NCBI RefSeq assembly: GCF_029543155.1
Contig: NZ_JARQXA010000005.1
Span: forward strand, 434,001-498,000
Direction of reading: 5' to 3'
Origin: Sphingomonas sp. HITSZ_GF
GTDB taxonomy: Bacteria; Pseudomonadota; Alphaproteobacteria; Sphingomonadales; Sphingomonadaceae
Length of the DNA: 64,000 nucleotides
Shown: one piece after another, positions 43,503 through 53,072 of the stretch
How positions within the stretch are numbered: position 1 is the stretch's first letter
Layout: each line of letters begins with the position of its first letter
The notes under the pieces: model-generated
Seen by the model: the letters and a program-made list of their open reading frames with translations, nothing else
Told to the model about the DNA's origin: nothing
The model's database searches: none
Program-made: the position numbers and the translations under genes

Positions 43503-43547
43503 ATGGCCATGGCCAAGCAATGGGCGGCTCTGAAATCGACCCGCCTC

Positions 43548-43585
43548 CACTGATGACCCCAAAAAGGCACCTGGGGTCACCAGTG
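43548..43585. terminator. Long hairpin before traG
   Basis: CACTG-A-TGACCCCA, loop AAAAGGCACC, TGGGGTCA-C-CAGTG: a 14-position stem with one mismatch, after the hypothetical gene and before traG. No T-run. Probably ends or processes the upstream message. Confidence 0.5.
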
Positions 43586-43664
43586 AGCCTCTGATCTTCG
43601 CGCCGGAACCGAGCGACCTTTAAGGCCGAGCCCGCGCCATCGAGTCGTGCGGGCGGAGGCCCGC

Positions 43665-45686
43665 ATGACACCGACGAAGCTCCTCCTTGGCCAGATGCTG
43701 GTTGTCGCCGCGATCGTCGTCGCGGGTATCTGGTTCGCAACGCAGTGGGCGGCGGCGTCGCTCGCCTACCAGCCTGAGCTCGGCACGCCCTGGTTCCGGC
43801 TCGGCGAAACGCCCGTTTACGCGCCCTGGTCGATCTTCCCTTGGTGGTTCCACTTCGACGCCTATGCCCCGGTGGTCTTCGACGAGGCCGGCGCGATCGC
43901 GGCCGGGGGCGGCCTGATGGGCTGTGGCGCGGCGGTCGCCGGCTCGGTCTGGCGAGCCAGGCAGCAGCGCAACGTCACGACCTACGGATCGGCGCGTTGG
44001 GCGAGCCCGCGCGATATCCTCGCTGCGGGCCTGGCAGCCGAGGCGGGCGTGTTTCTCGGGCGCGCAGCCTCGCGCTATCTGCGCCATGATGGGCCTGAGC
44101 ATGTCATGGCGTTCGCGCCGACGCGCTCGGGCAAGGGCGTCGGCCTCGTCGTGCCGACGCTGCTCGGCTGGACCGGCTCGACGGTCGTCCACGACATCAA
44201 GGGCGAGAACTGGCAGCTGACCGCCGGCTGGCGGTCGCGCTTCTCGCATTGCCTTCTGTTCAATCCGACCGATGGGCGCTCGGCCCGCTACAACCCGCTG
44301 CTGGAGGTTCGCCGCGGCGCCGACGAGGTCCGCGACGTCCAGAACATCGCCGACATTCTGGTCGACCCCGAAGGGGCGCTCGAGCGGCGCTCGCACTGGG
44401 AGAAGACCAGCCACTCGCTGCTGGTCGGCGCTATCCTCCACATCCTCTACGCCGAGGAGGAGAAGACGCTCGCCCGGGTCGCGACCTTCCTGTCCGATCC
44501 CGAGCGCCCCTTCGTCGCCACGCTGCGCGCGATGATGGCGACCAACCACCTCGGCACCGCGGAGATGCCGCTGGTGCATCCGGTCGTCGCCTCGGCCGCG
44601 CGCGAAGTGCTCAACAAGTCGGACAACGAACGTTCGGGCGTGCTGTCGACGGCGATGTCGTTCCTCGGCCTCTACCGCGATCCGACCGTCGCCGCGGTCA
44701 CGGCCGCGTCCGACTGGCGGGTCGAGGACCTGGTCGCAGCACGGCATCCGGTCTCGCTCTACCTGGTCGTGCCCCCCTCGGACATCAGCCGCACCAAGCC
44801 GCTCATCCGCCTCGTGCTCAACCAAATCGGCCGGCGCCTGACGGAGCAACTGCATGCCGCGGGCCTACCTGGGCGCCACAAGCTGCTGCTGATGCTCGAC
44901 GAGTTCCCGGCACTCGGCCGCCTGGACTTCTTCGAGACCAGCCTGGCCTTCCTCGCCGGCTACGGCGTGCGTGCTTTCCTGATCGCGCAGAGCCTGAACC
45001 AGATCGAGAAGGCCTATGGCGAGCACAACGCGATTCTCGACAATTGCCATGTCCGCGTCGCCTTCGCGACGAACGACGAGCGGACGGCCAAGCGGATCTC
45101 CGACGCGCTCGGCACGGCGACCGAGCAGCGCGCCATGCGCAACTATGCCGGCCACCGCCTCGCGCCCTGGCTCGCGCACGTCATGGTCAGCCGCCAGGAA
45201 ACCGCCCGGGCACTGCTGACGCCCGGCGAGGTCATGCAGCTGCCGCCGACCGACGAGGTTGTGCTGGTTGCGGGCTACCCGCCGGTCCGGGCTCGGAAGC
45301 TGCGCTACTTCGAGGATGCGCAGTTCAAGGCGCGCGTGCTCCCGCCTCCCGCTCTGGGACGCGCCGAGGCAGCCGACCTGCCGTCCCACCGCCCCCATGA
45401 CTGGCAGGACCGTGTCCGGCCCATCGACGCGCGGCTCGCCGAGGCCGCGGCTGAAGACGAGGAGGAGGCCGGCGGCCTCGAGCAGGCGCGCCATCCCGCC
45501 CAGGAAATCGTCGCCGCCGCACCTGTCGATCTGGCGCCCGCTGACCCGCTCGGGCTGGGCGAGGACGAGAGTGACCCTGCCGCCGACAAGCGTGCGATGG
45601 ACCAGACCGCGACCGGTACCGCGCGGCGCGCCTATGCGCTGGACATGGCCGACAAGCGGCCCGGCAATCTCGAACTGGACTTCTGA
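43665..45686 (+). CDS. traG: Type IV coupling protein TraG/VirD4
   Basis: ATPase of 673 residues that hands the relaxosome to the channel. The N-terminus has two membrane segments (LLGQMLVVAAIVVAGIWF and an AAGGGLMGCGAAVAGS region). Walker A APTRSGKGVGLVVPT, Walker B LLLMLDEFPALG and the ALIAQS-type motif (FLIAQSLNQIEKAYG) are clear. I chose ATG 43665 with GGAGG upstream; GTG 43647 is less likely. It leads the traG-copG-trb operon. Confidence 0.95.
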   Translation: MTPTKLLLGQMLVVAAIVVAGIWFATQWAAASLAYQPELGTPWFRLGETPVYAPWSIFPWWFHFDAYAPVVFDEAGAIAAGGGLMGCGAAVAGSVWRARQQRNVTTYGSARWASPRDILAAGLAAEAGVFLGRAASRYLRHDGPEHVMAFAPTRSGKGVGLVVPTLLGWTGSTVVHDIKGENWQLTAGWRSRFSHCLLFNPTDGRSARYNPLLEVRRGADEVRDVQNIADILVDPEGALERRSHWEKTSHSLLVGAILHILYAEEEKTLARVATFLSDPERPFVATLRAMMATNHLGTAEMPLVHPVVASAAREVLNKSDNERSGVLSTAMSFLGLYRDPTVAAVTAASDWRVEDLVAARHPVSLYLVVPPSDISRTKPLIRLVLNQIGRRLTEQLHAAGLPGRHKLLLMLDEFPALGRLDFFETSLAFLAGYGVRAFLIAQSLNQIEKAYGEHNAILDNCHVRVAFATNDERTAKRISDALGTATEQRAMRNYAGHRLAPWLAHVMVSRQETARALLTPGEVMQLPPTDEVVLVAGYPPVRARKLRYFEDAQFKARVLPPPALGRAEAADLPSHRPHDWQDRVRPIDARLAEAAAEDEEEAGGLEQARHPAQEIVAAAPVDLAPADPLGLGEDESDPAADKRAMDQTATGTARRAYALDMADKRPGNLELDF

Positions 45687-45687
45687 G

Positions 45688-46089
45688 ATGGCCGAGCGCG
45701 TCCGCCATCAGCTCTTCCTGCCGAAGCCGGTCAGCGACCGTCTCGAGACGCTTGCCGCAGCACCCGGCGCGACCAAGTCCGCGATTCTCGCCGATGCGGT
45801 GACCGCCTGGCTCAACCGCCGCGGCACCTCCGAGCTCGAGGATCGCTTCGCGCTCCGCCTCGACCGGATATCCAATGCGCTGGGCCGCATCGAGCGCGAC
45901 GGCCATGTCGTGCTCGAGACGCTCGCGCTGTTCATCCGGTTCGAACTCTCGATCCAGGCGCCGCTCGCCGAGAACGACGTGTCGGGCCGCGCGCTCGCGC
46001 GCGAGCGCTTCGAGGCGTTCGTGACGCAGGTCGGACGCGCCGTCGCGACCGGCAGGCGCACGCTTCTCCCCGGAGAGGAAGAGCGATGA
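45688..46089 (+). CDS. CopG/ribbon-helix-helix protein between traG and trbB
   Basis: Protein of 133 residues with an RHH N-terminus (RHQLFLPKPVSDRLETLAAAPGATKSAILADAVTAWLNRRG). The gene starts directly after the traG stop and overlaps trbB by 4 bases. Typically encoded here in this ICE family; likely a regulator of the trb operon. Confidence 0.85.
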   Translation: MAERVRHQLFLPKPVSDRLETLAAAPGATKSAILADAVTAWLNRRGTSELEDRFALRLDRISNALGRIERDGHVVLETLALFIRFELSIQAPLAENDVSGRALARERFEAFVTQVGRAVATGRRTLLPGEEER

Positions 46090-47072
46090 GTGAGATCCTC
46101 TCCTCCGACCGCCGACGCGCGATGCTGCGCACGGCGATGGGCCCCGACATCGCCTCGGCGCTCGCCGATCCACTGGTGGTCGAGGTGATGGTCAATCCCG
46201 ACGGCTCGCTGCGCCTCGACCGGCTCGGCGAAGGCCGGATCGACACCGGCATCGTCCTCGAGGCGCCGCAGGTCGAGCGGATCGTCCGGCTGGTCGCGAG
46301 CCATGCGCGGTCCGAGGTCCATGCGGCTCAGCCAATCATCTCGGCCGAGTTGCCGGCGCATCTCGACGGCCGGGCCGGCGAACGCTTCGAAGGCGTGCTG
46401 CCGCCGGTCTCGACCGGCCCCTGCTTCTCGATCCGCAAGCCCGCCCAGCGCCTCTACACGCTGGACGACTATGCGGCGGACGGGATCATGTCCGCCGCAA
46501 TGGCGGAGGCGCTCAGGGCGGCAGTCACCCAGCGCTTCAACATCCTCATCGCCGGCGGGACGAGCTCGGGCAAGACGACGCTCGCCAACGCGCTCCTTGC
46601 CGAGATGCGCTGGGTGGATGCCCGCGTCATCCTGATCGAGGATACGCGCGAGCTGCAGAGCCCGGCGCCGGACACGGTGGCGCTGCGCACCCGCCCGGGA
46701 ATCGTGTCGATGACCGACCTGGTGCGCTCGACGCTCCGCCTCCGCCCGGACCGGATCATCGTCGGCGAGGTTCGCGGGCCGGAAGCGCTCGACATGCTCA
46801 AGGCCTGGAACACCGGGCACCCCGGCGGGATCGCGACCGTCCACGCCAACTCGGCCGAGGCCGCGCTCTACCGAGTCGAGCAGCTCGTCCAGGAAGCGGT
46901 CGTCACCGTGCCCCGCCGCCTCGTCGCCGAGGCGATCGACCTCGTCGTCTTCATCGCCGGCCGCGGCGCCCATCGCTCGGTCGACGCGATCGCGCGCGTC
47001 GCCGGCGTCGATCCCGACAGCGGCGCCTACGCGCTCGCCCCCTTCCACCTGCCCACCAGCCAAGGAGCCTGA
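46086..47072 (+). CDS. trbB: TrbB conjugation ATPase
   Basis: VirB11-type hexameric ATPase of 328 residues: Walker A IAGGTSSGKTTLANAL, Asp box RVILIEDTRELQ, Walker B-like RPDRIIVGEVRGPEALDMLKAWNTGHPGGIATVHAN. Energises pilus assembly and transfer. First trb gene. Confidence 0.96.
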   Translation: MSEILSSDRRRAMLRTAMGPDIASALADPLVVEVMVNPDGSLRLDRLGEGRIDTGIVLEAPQVERIVRLVASHARSEVHAAQPIISAELPAHLDGRAGERFEGVLPPVSTGPCFSIRKPAQRLYTLDDYAADGIMSAAMAEALRAAVTQRFNILIAGGTSSGKTTLANALLAEMRWVDARVILIEDTRELQSPAPDTVALRTRPGIVSMTDLVRSTLRLRPDRIIVGEVRGPEALDMLKAWNTGHPGGIATVHANSAEAALYRVEQLVQEAVVTVPRRLVAEAIDLVVFIAGRGAHRSVDAIARVAGVDPDSGAYALAPFHLPTSQGA

Positions 47073-47074
47073 CC

Positions 47075-47401
47075 ATGAAGACCATGAACCTGCCCGCCAA
47101 GCCGCGCCTGCTGGCCGGCGCCGCCATCGCCGTCCTGGCCGCCGGCCAGGCCTGGGCCTCCGGAACCGGCATGCCGTGGGAAGAGCCGCTCCAGCAGGTG
47201 CTGGAGTCGGTCCAGGGTCCGGTCGCCAAGATCGTCGCGGTGATCATCATCATCGTGACCGGCCTGACCCTCGCCTTCGGCGAGACGGCCGGCGGCTTTC
47301 GACGGCTCATCCAGATCATCTTCGGGCTGTCGATCGCGTTTGCGGCCTCGAGCTTCTTCCTGTCCTTCTTCTCGTTCGGCGGTGGGGCGCTGCTCGCATG
47401 A
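47075..47401 (+). CDS. trbC: TrbC pilin precursor
   Basis: Protein of 108 residues with signal peptide (LLAGAAIAVLAAGQAWA) and two hydrophobic segments (IVAVIIIIVTGLTLAF, LSIAFAASSFFLSFF), the normal plan of the VirB2/TrbC pilin that TraF matures. Starts 2 bases after trbB. Confidence 0.94.
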   Translation: MKTMNLPAKPRLLAGAAIAVLAAGQAWASGTGMPWEEPLQQVLESVQGPVAKIVAVIIIIVTGLTLAFGETAGGFRRLIQIIFGLSIAFAASSFFLSFFSFGGGALLA

Positions 47402-47670
47402 TCGGCGACGGACAGCATCTCGACGGGTTCGAGGCGCCGCTCCACCGGTCGCTCGCCGAGCCGATCCTGCTCGGCGGCGCGCCGCGCGCCATCGCGATCG
47501 TCAACGGCACCGTCGCTGCCGCACTCGGCCTCGGACTCCAGCAATGGATCGCGGGCGTGCTGGTCTGGGCCGTCGGTCACACCATCGCGGTTGTCGCTGC
47601 GAAGCGCGACCCGGACTTCGCACCGGTGCTCGCGCGCCACCTGCGGCAGCGGGGCTATTTCGCATGCTGA
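47398..47670 (+). CDS. trbD: TrbD
   Basis: VirB3-type protein of 90 residues with FEAPLHRSLAEPILLGGAPR and a hydrophobic hairpin (AIVNGTVAAALGLGLQQWIAGVLVWAVGHTIAVV). Overlaps trbC by 4 bases and trbE by 7. An inner-membrane partner of TrbE. Confidence 0.94.
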   Translation: MIGDGQHLDGFEAPLHRSLAEPILLGGAPRAIAIVNGTVAAALGLGLQQWIAGVLVWAVGHTIAVVAAKRDPDFAPVLARHLRQRGYFAC

Positions 47671-50102
47671 ACCTGCGCGAATATCGCAGCCGCGCCGACC
47701 GGCTGGCCGATCACCTCCCCTGGGCCGCGCTGGTCGCGCCCGGCGTGGTGCTCAACAAGGACGGCAGCTTCCAGCGCACGCTGCGCTTCCGCGGCCCCGA
47801 CCTCGAATCGGCGACCGAGGCCGAGCTGGTCTCCGCCTGCGCCCGCGCCAACAATGTGCTCAAGCGCTTCGGATCGGGCTGGGCGCTGCACATCGAGGCC
47901 GAGCGCCGCGAGGCCGCGGGCTATCCGGCGAGCGACTTCCCGGACGCAGCGTCCTGGCTCGTCGACGAGGAACGGCGCGCGTCGTTCGAGGCGGCGGGTG
48001 CCCATTTCGAGAGCCGCTACCATCTAACCTTGACCTTCCTGCCGCCGCCCGACCAGGCGGACAGTGCCGGCCGCGCGCTAGTCGAGCGTGCCGAGGCGCC
48101 GCAGGGTCGCGACTGGCGCCAGGCGCTGGCCGAGTTCGTCGCGGAGACCGATCGCGCGCTCGACCTGTTCTCTGGCTTCATGCCGGAGATCGCCGCGCTC
48201 GACGATGCGGAGACCCTGACTTTCCTTCACGGCACCATCTCAACGCGACGCCACTGCGTGCGCATGCCCGAGACGCCGGTGTATCTCGACGGGCTGCTTG
48301 CGGACACGCCGCTGACCGGGGGCCTCGAGCCGATGCTGGGTTCGCTGCACCTACGCACGCTCACCATCCTCGGCTTCCCCGGTCTCAGCCGGCCCGGCAT
48401 CCTTGATGCGCTCAACCACCAGGACTTCGGCTATCGCTGGGTCACGCGGTTCATCGCGCTCGACAAGTCCGACGCAACCAGGGCCCTGACCCGGCTGCGC
48501 CGCCAATGGTTCAACAAGCGCAAGTCGGTTACCGCGATGCTGCGCGAGGTGATCTACAACCAGCCGGTACAGCTGCTCGACAGCGACGCCGACAACAAAA
48601 CCGCCGACGCCGACCTCGCACTCCAGGCACTGGGCGGCGACCATGTCGCCTTCGGCTACCTCACCACGACGATCACCGTCGCCGACGAGGATCGCGCCCG
48701 TGTCGAGGACAAGGTCCGCGCGGTCGAGCGGATCGTCAACGGGCTCGGCTTCACCTGCATCCGCGAGGGGTTGAACGCGGTCGAGGCCTGGCTCTCGAGC
48801 CTGCCCGGGCAGGCCTATGCCAATGTCCGGCAGCCGCTCGTCCATACGCTCAACCTCGCGCACCTGATGCCGCTGTCTAGCGTCTGGGCGGGACCCGCGC
48901 GCAACAGGCACCTCGACGGGCCTCCGCTCCTCCATGCCGAGACCAGCGGGTCGACTCCGTTCCGGCTCTCGACCCATGTCGGCGATGTCGGGCACATGAT
49001 GATCGTCGGGCCAACGGGTGCCGGCAAATCGGTCCTGCTCGCGCTGATCGCGCTCCAGTTCCGCCGCTATCCGGGGAGCCAGCTCTACCTCTTCGACATG
49101 GGCCGCTCGGCGCGCGCGGCGGTGCTCGCGATGGGTGGCGCGCATCACGGGCTCGGGCTCGGCGGCGACGCCGGCGAGACGATTGCGTTCCAGCCGCTCG
49201 CCGGGATCGCCGACGCCGGCGAGCGTGCCTGGGCAGCCGAGTGGATCGCCGCGCTGCTCGCGCACGAGAAGGTCGTGGTCACGCCGGAGGTGAAGGAAGC
49301 CGTCTGGTCGGCGCTGACCAGTCTGGCGAGCGCGCCGATCGAGGAACGGACGCTCACCGGCCTCTCGCTGCTGCTCCAGTCGATGGCGCTCCGCTCGGCG
49401 CTCGCGCCCTATACGCTCGAAGGTCCGTTCGGCCGGCTGCTCGACGCGGCCGAGGACGACCTGCGCGTGGCGGACGTCCAGTGCTTCGAGACCGAGGCGC
49501 TGATGGGCGCGGGCAGCGTGGTCGCGCCCGTCCTGACCTATCTCTTCCACCGGCTCGAGGCGCGGTTCACCGGACGCCCGACATTGCTGATCCTCGACGA
49601 GGCCTGGAAGTTCCTCGACCACCCGCTGTTCGCCGCGCGCATCCGCGAGTGGCTGAAGACGCTACGCAAGAAGAATGTCGTGGTGATCTTCGCGAGTCAG
49701 AGCCTCGCCGACATCGCCGACAGCGGCATCGCGCCCGCCATCATCGAGAGCTGCCCGCAGCGCATCCTGCTTCCCAATGCCGCGGCGATTGAGCCGCAGG
49801 GACGCGCTGCCTATCAGCGGTTCGGGCTCAACGACCGGCAGATCGAGCTCGTCAGCCGCGCGACGCCCAAGCGCCATTATTACCTCCAGTCCGCCGCCGG
49901 CAACCGCCTCTTCGAGCTGGGCCTCGGGCCCGTCGCGCTCGCGCTGTGCGGTTCCTCCGATCCCGCCACCCAGGCGCGCATCGACGCGCTGCTCGCGGAG
50001 TACGGCCCGGCCGGATTTGCCGCGCGGTTTCTCGAGGAGGCCGGACTCGACTGGGCCGCGGCGCTGCTCGCCCAATTCCCCGATCCCCAAGCGAAGGAGT
50101 AG
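47664..50102 (+). CDS. trbE: TrbE conjugation ATPase
   Basis: VirB4-type ATPase of 812 residues: N-terminal LNLREYRSRADRLADHLPWAAL, Walker A VGPTGAGKSVLLALIALQF, Walker B RPTLLILDEAWKFLDHP and IFASQSLADI. The largest ATPase of the channel; length is normal. Confidence 0.96.
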   Translation: MLNLREYRSRADRLADHLPWAALVAPGVVLNKDGSFQRTLRFRGPDLESATEAELVSACARANNVLKRFGSGWALHIEAERREAAGYPASDFPDAASWLVDEERRASFEAAGAHFESRYHLTLTFLPPPDQADSAGRALVERAEAPQGRDWRQALAEFVAETDRALDLFSGFMPEIAALDDAETLTFLHGTISTRRHCVRMPETPVYLDGLLADTPLTGGLEPMLGSLHLRTLTILGFPGLSRPGILDALNHQDFGYRWVTRFIALDKSDATRALTRLRRQWFNKRKSVTAMLREVIYNQPVQLLDSDADNKTADADLALQALGGDHVAFGYLTTTITVADEDRARVEDKVRAVERIVNGLGFTCIREGLNAVEAWLSSLPGQAYANVRQPLVHTLNLAHLMPLSSVWAGPARNRHLDGPPLLHAETSGSTPFRLSTHVGDVGHMMIVGPTGAGKSVLLALIALQFRRYPGSQLYLFDMGRSARAAVLAMGGAHHGLGLGGDAGETIAFQPLAGIADAGERAWAAEWIAALLAHEKVVVTPEVKEAVWSALTSLASAPIEERTLTGLSLLLQSMALRSALAPYTLEGPFGRLLDAAEDDLRVADVQCFETEALMGAGSVVAPVLTYLFHRLEARFTGRPTLLILDEAWKFLDHPLFAARIREWLKTLRKKNVVVIFASQSLADIADSGIAPAIIESCPQRILLPNAAAIEPQGRAAYQRFGLNDRQIELVSRATPKRHYYLQSAAGNRLFELGLGPVALALCGSSDPATQARIDALLAEYGPAGFAARFLEEAGLDWAAALLAQFPDPQAKE

Positions 50103-50107
50103 AAGTG

Positions 50108-50848
50108 ATGCGTATCCTTACCCGCAAGAACCTGATCGCGACGGCGCTGGGCCTTGGCGCCCTGGGTTCGCTGACGATGGGCTTCGCCACCTCGGCGCAC
50201 GCGCAGATCACGGTGTTCGACCCGACCAACTACAGCCAGACCGTCCTGACCGCTGCGCGCACGCTCCAGCAGGTAAACAACCAGATCCAGTCGCTCCAGA
50301 ACGAGGCGCAGATGCTGCTCCGGCTGGACCAGAACCTGAAGGGCATCGCCTTTCCGCAGCTCCAGGCGCTGCTCGACAAGCTCGATGGCATCGACCGGCT
50401 CATGAAGCAGGCGCAGAGCGTCGACTTCGAAGTGGACCAGCTCGAGGCCAGGCTGAAGGCGCTCTATCCGCGCAGCTTCGATCCCGCCTCGACACGCGAC
50501 CAGCGGCTGCAGGCGGCCCGCGCGCGCTACGACGCGAGCACCGACGCGCTGCACCGGACGATGACCGTCCAGAGCGGTATCGTGCAGCAGGCGCGCGAGG
50601 ATGCCGAGGCGCTGGCCGAGATCGCGGCACGCAGCCAGGGTGCGGAAGGCGCGCTCGCCGTCGGCCAGGCGACCAACCAGCTGCTCGCGCTCACCGCCAA
50701 GCAGGGCATGGCGCTGCAGCAGATGATGGCCGCGCAGTTCCGCGCCGACGCGCTCGAGAAGCAGCGCCAGCTGACCGAGTCCGAGGCGTCGCGCGCCGCG
50801 ACGCGCAGGTTCCTCGGCACCGGCACCGCCTACACGCCCCGGCAATAG
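50108..50848 (+). CDS. trbJ: TrbJ
   Basis: VirB5-type secreted protein of 246 residues: signal peptide (ATALGLGALGSLTMGFATSAHA), then ITVFDPTNYSQTVLTAARTLQQVNNQIQSLQNEAQML and long helices. A minor pilus component. No trbK-like lipoprotein gene is recognisable in the 113 bases that follow. Confidence 0.94.
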   Translation: MRILTRKNLIATALGLGALGSLTMGFATSAHAQITVFDPTNYSQTVLTAARTLQQVNNQIQSLQNEAQMLLRLDQNLKGIAFPQLQALLDKLDGIDRLMKQAQSVDFEVDQLEARLKALYPRSFDPASTRDQRLQAARARYDASTDALHRTMTVQSGIVQQAREDAEALAEIAARSQGAEGALAVGQATNQLLALTAKQGMALQQMMAAQFRADALEKQRQLTESEASRAATRRFLGTGTAYTPRQ

Positions 50849-50961
50849 CGAGACCGGCCGCGGCGGCAACAGCCCCCTGCCGCCACAGTCGCAGCCCGCG
50901 GGGCCTGGCCAACCGCTCCCCCTGGCCGGGCCCCGCGGCACCCAGATCCAAGGAAGAACCC

Positions 50962-52266
50962 GTGAACGACCTCAACGTGATCGACCGGTTCATGGCCGAC
51001 TTCATCCGCTACATCGACAGCGGGTTCGGCCTGCTCGGGCCCGATGTCGGCTTCCTGACATCCGTGCTGATCGGCATCGACATCACGCTCGCCGGCCTGT
51101 TCTGGGCGATGGGCGGCGAGGACGATATGATCGGCCGCTTCCTCAAGAAGATCCTCTATATCGGCGTGTTCGCGCTGATCCTGAACCGTTTCTCAACGCT
51201 CGCCGACATCATCTTCCGCTCCTTCGCCCAGGCAGGGCTGACCGCCGGCGGGGGCACGCTCTCGGCCGACGACCTGCTGCGCCCGGGCCGGCTCGCTGGC
51301 ACCGGGTTCCAGGCGGCATGGCCACTGCTCGACCAGGCCAGCGATCTGCTCGGCTTCACGACCTTCTTCGAGAATTTCATGACGATCATGGTGCTCCTGA
51401 TCGCCTGGGTGATCGTGATCGTCGCCTTCTTCATCCTCGCGGTGCAGATGTTCGTCTGCATCCTCGAGTTCAAGCTGACGACGCTCGCCGGGTTCATCCT
51501 CGTGCCGTTCGCGCTGTGGAACCGGACCAGCTTTCTCGCCGAGCGCGTGCTCGGCAACGTCATCTCTTCGGGCATCAAGGTGATGGTGCTGGCGGTCATC
51601 GTCGGCATCGGGTCGGGCTTCTTCACCGAATTCGCCTCGGCGCTCCAGGGCAAGGAGCCCGATATCGGCCAGGCCATGAGCCTGGTGCTCGCCAGCCTCG
51701 CATTGTTCGGCCTCGGCATATTCGGGCCGGGCATCGCCTCCGGGCTCGTATCCGGCGCGCCGCAGCTCGGCGCCGGCTCGGCGGTCGCGACCACGGCGCT
51801 GGCCGCAGGCGGGTTCGCGGTCGCCGGCGGTGCGGGCATGGCTGCGGCAAAGGGCCTGGCCGGTGCCGGGCTCGGCGCAATCCGGGCCGGCACCTCGATG
51901 GGGTCTGCCGCGTCGACCGCGTACAGGCTCGGCCAGGAGACTTCCGGCTCGAAATCGGTCGCGGCCGGCATGGGCGGTGTCGCGAGCGCCGCCCGTGGCG
52001 CGCTCGCGCAGCGCATGGGCGGCGGGCTCGGGCTCCGCGCCGCCGCCGGCGAAGGCCAACGCGCCGCCTGGAATGCCGGCGCGACGGGCACGCAATCCAA
52101 CCCCGGGGGAGCGCCGGCTCCTGCGTCTAACGCGATGCCGGGTTGGGCGCGCGACCTCCAGAACACGCAATCCCGCCGTCACCATCGCCAGGCGGCGATC
52201 CACGCCCTCCAGGGTTCGGATCGCGGCGGCGGCGGCGCGACCCCCGACATCAAGGAGAAGGACTGA
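50962..52266 (+). CDS. trbL: TrbL
   Basis: VirB6-type polytopic inner-membrane protein of 434 residues starting at GTG. At least five hydrophobic segments (VLIGIDITLAGLFWAMG, IMVLLIAWVIVIVAFFILAVQMFVCIL, MVLAVIVGIGSGFF, LVLASLALFGLGIFG) and a Gly/Ala-rich C-terminal tail. Ends TGATG into trbF. Confidence 0.94.
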   Translation: MNDLNVIDRFMADFIRYIDSGFGLLGPDVGFLTSVLIGIDITLAGLFWAMGGEDDMIGRFLKKILYIGVFALILNRFSTLADIIFRSFAQAGLTAGGGTLSADDLLRPGRLAGTGFQAAWPLLDQASDLLGFTTFFENFMTIMVLLIAWVIVIVAFFILAVQMFVCILEFKLTTLAGFILVPFALWNRTSFLAERVLGNVISSGIKVMVLAVIVGIGSGFFTEFASALQGKEPDIGQAMSLVLASLALFGLGIFGPGIASGLVSGAPQLGAGSAVATTALAAGGFAVAGGAGMAAAKGLAGAGLGAIRAGTSMGSAASTAYRLGQETSGSKSVAAGMGGVASAARGALAQRMGGGLGLRAAAGEGQRAAWNAGATGTQSNPGGAPAPASNAMPGWARDLQNTQSRRHHRQAAIHALQGSDRGGGGATPDIKEKD

Positions 52267-53072
52267 TGCGCTTCAAACGTGCCGTCCAGCGCTACGGGCG
52301 CACGGACGAACCGGAGACACCGTACCGCCGCGCGGGCCAGCTCTGGGACGAGCGGATCGGCTCCGCCCGGGCCCAGGCGAGCAACTGGCGGCTGATGGCG
52401 TTCGGCGGGCTGGCGCTCACCACCGGCCTGTCGGGCGCGCTGGTCTGGCAGTCGATGCAGAGCCGCGTCGTCCCCTATGTGGTGGCGGTCGACACCCTCG
52501 GTCAGGCCCAGGCCGTGTCTCCCGCCGCCGCCGAATATCGGCCGACCGACCCCCAGATCGCCTGGTTCCTCGCGCGTTTCATCACCGATATCCGGGGCCG
52601 GTCGCTCGACGCGGTGCTGATGCGCGAGAACTGGCTCCAGGCCTATGACTTCGCGTCGAAGCGCGGCGCGATCTTTCTTGGCGAATATGCCCGCTCGGCG
52701 AACCCGTTCGCCGATGTCGGCGACAAGACCGTCTCGGTCCAGGTGACGAGCGTGGTCCGCGCGTCCGCGACGAGCTTCCAGGTGAAATGGGCCGAGCGCG
52801 CCTACGACCGCGGGAGCCTCGCTGGTACGTCGCGCTGGACCGCGATCGTCACGGTCCTGCTCAAGCCGCCGCGCGACGCCGAGACGCTGCGCAAGAATCC
52901 GCTTGGCCTCTATGTCGATGCGATCGACTGGAGCCGTGAGCTCGAGACGCCTGCCGACCATGCGTCGGGAACGGCGCCGACGCCCGTGCCGGATCCGGGC
53001 GTGCCCAGCGGATCGCCGCTCGATCCCCGCCTCGGCCAGCCCTCCCAAGTCCAACCGGAGAACCGCCCATGA
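52266..53072 (+). CDS. trbF: TrbF
   Basis: VirB8-type protein of 268 residues: cytoplasmic N-terminus (PYRRAGQLWDERIGSARAQA), one membrane helix (LMAFGGLALTTGLSGALVW), periplasmic VirB8 domain, and a Pro-rich tail. Bitopic scaffold of the inner-membrane complex. Confidence 0.95.
   Translation: MRFKRAVQRYGRTDEPETPYRRAGQLWDERIGSARAQASNWRLMAFGGLALTTGLSGALVWQSMQSRVVPYVVAVDTLGQAQAVSPAAAEYRPTDPQIAWFLARFITDIRGRSLDAVLMRENWLQAYDFASKRGAIFLGEYARSANPFADVGDKTVSVQVTSVVRASATSFQVKWAERAYDRGSLAGTSRWTAIVTVLLKPPRDAETLRKNPLGLYVDAIDWSRELETPADHASGTAPTPVPDPGVPSGSPLDPRLGQPSQVQPENRP

Noticed and set aside
50849..50961. Possible trbK lipoprotein gene between trbJ and trbL
   Set aside because: The 113-base gap has no frame with a signal peptide and lipobox; trbK appears absent or unrecognisable.
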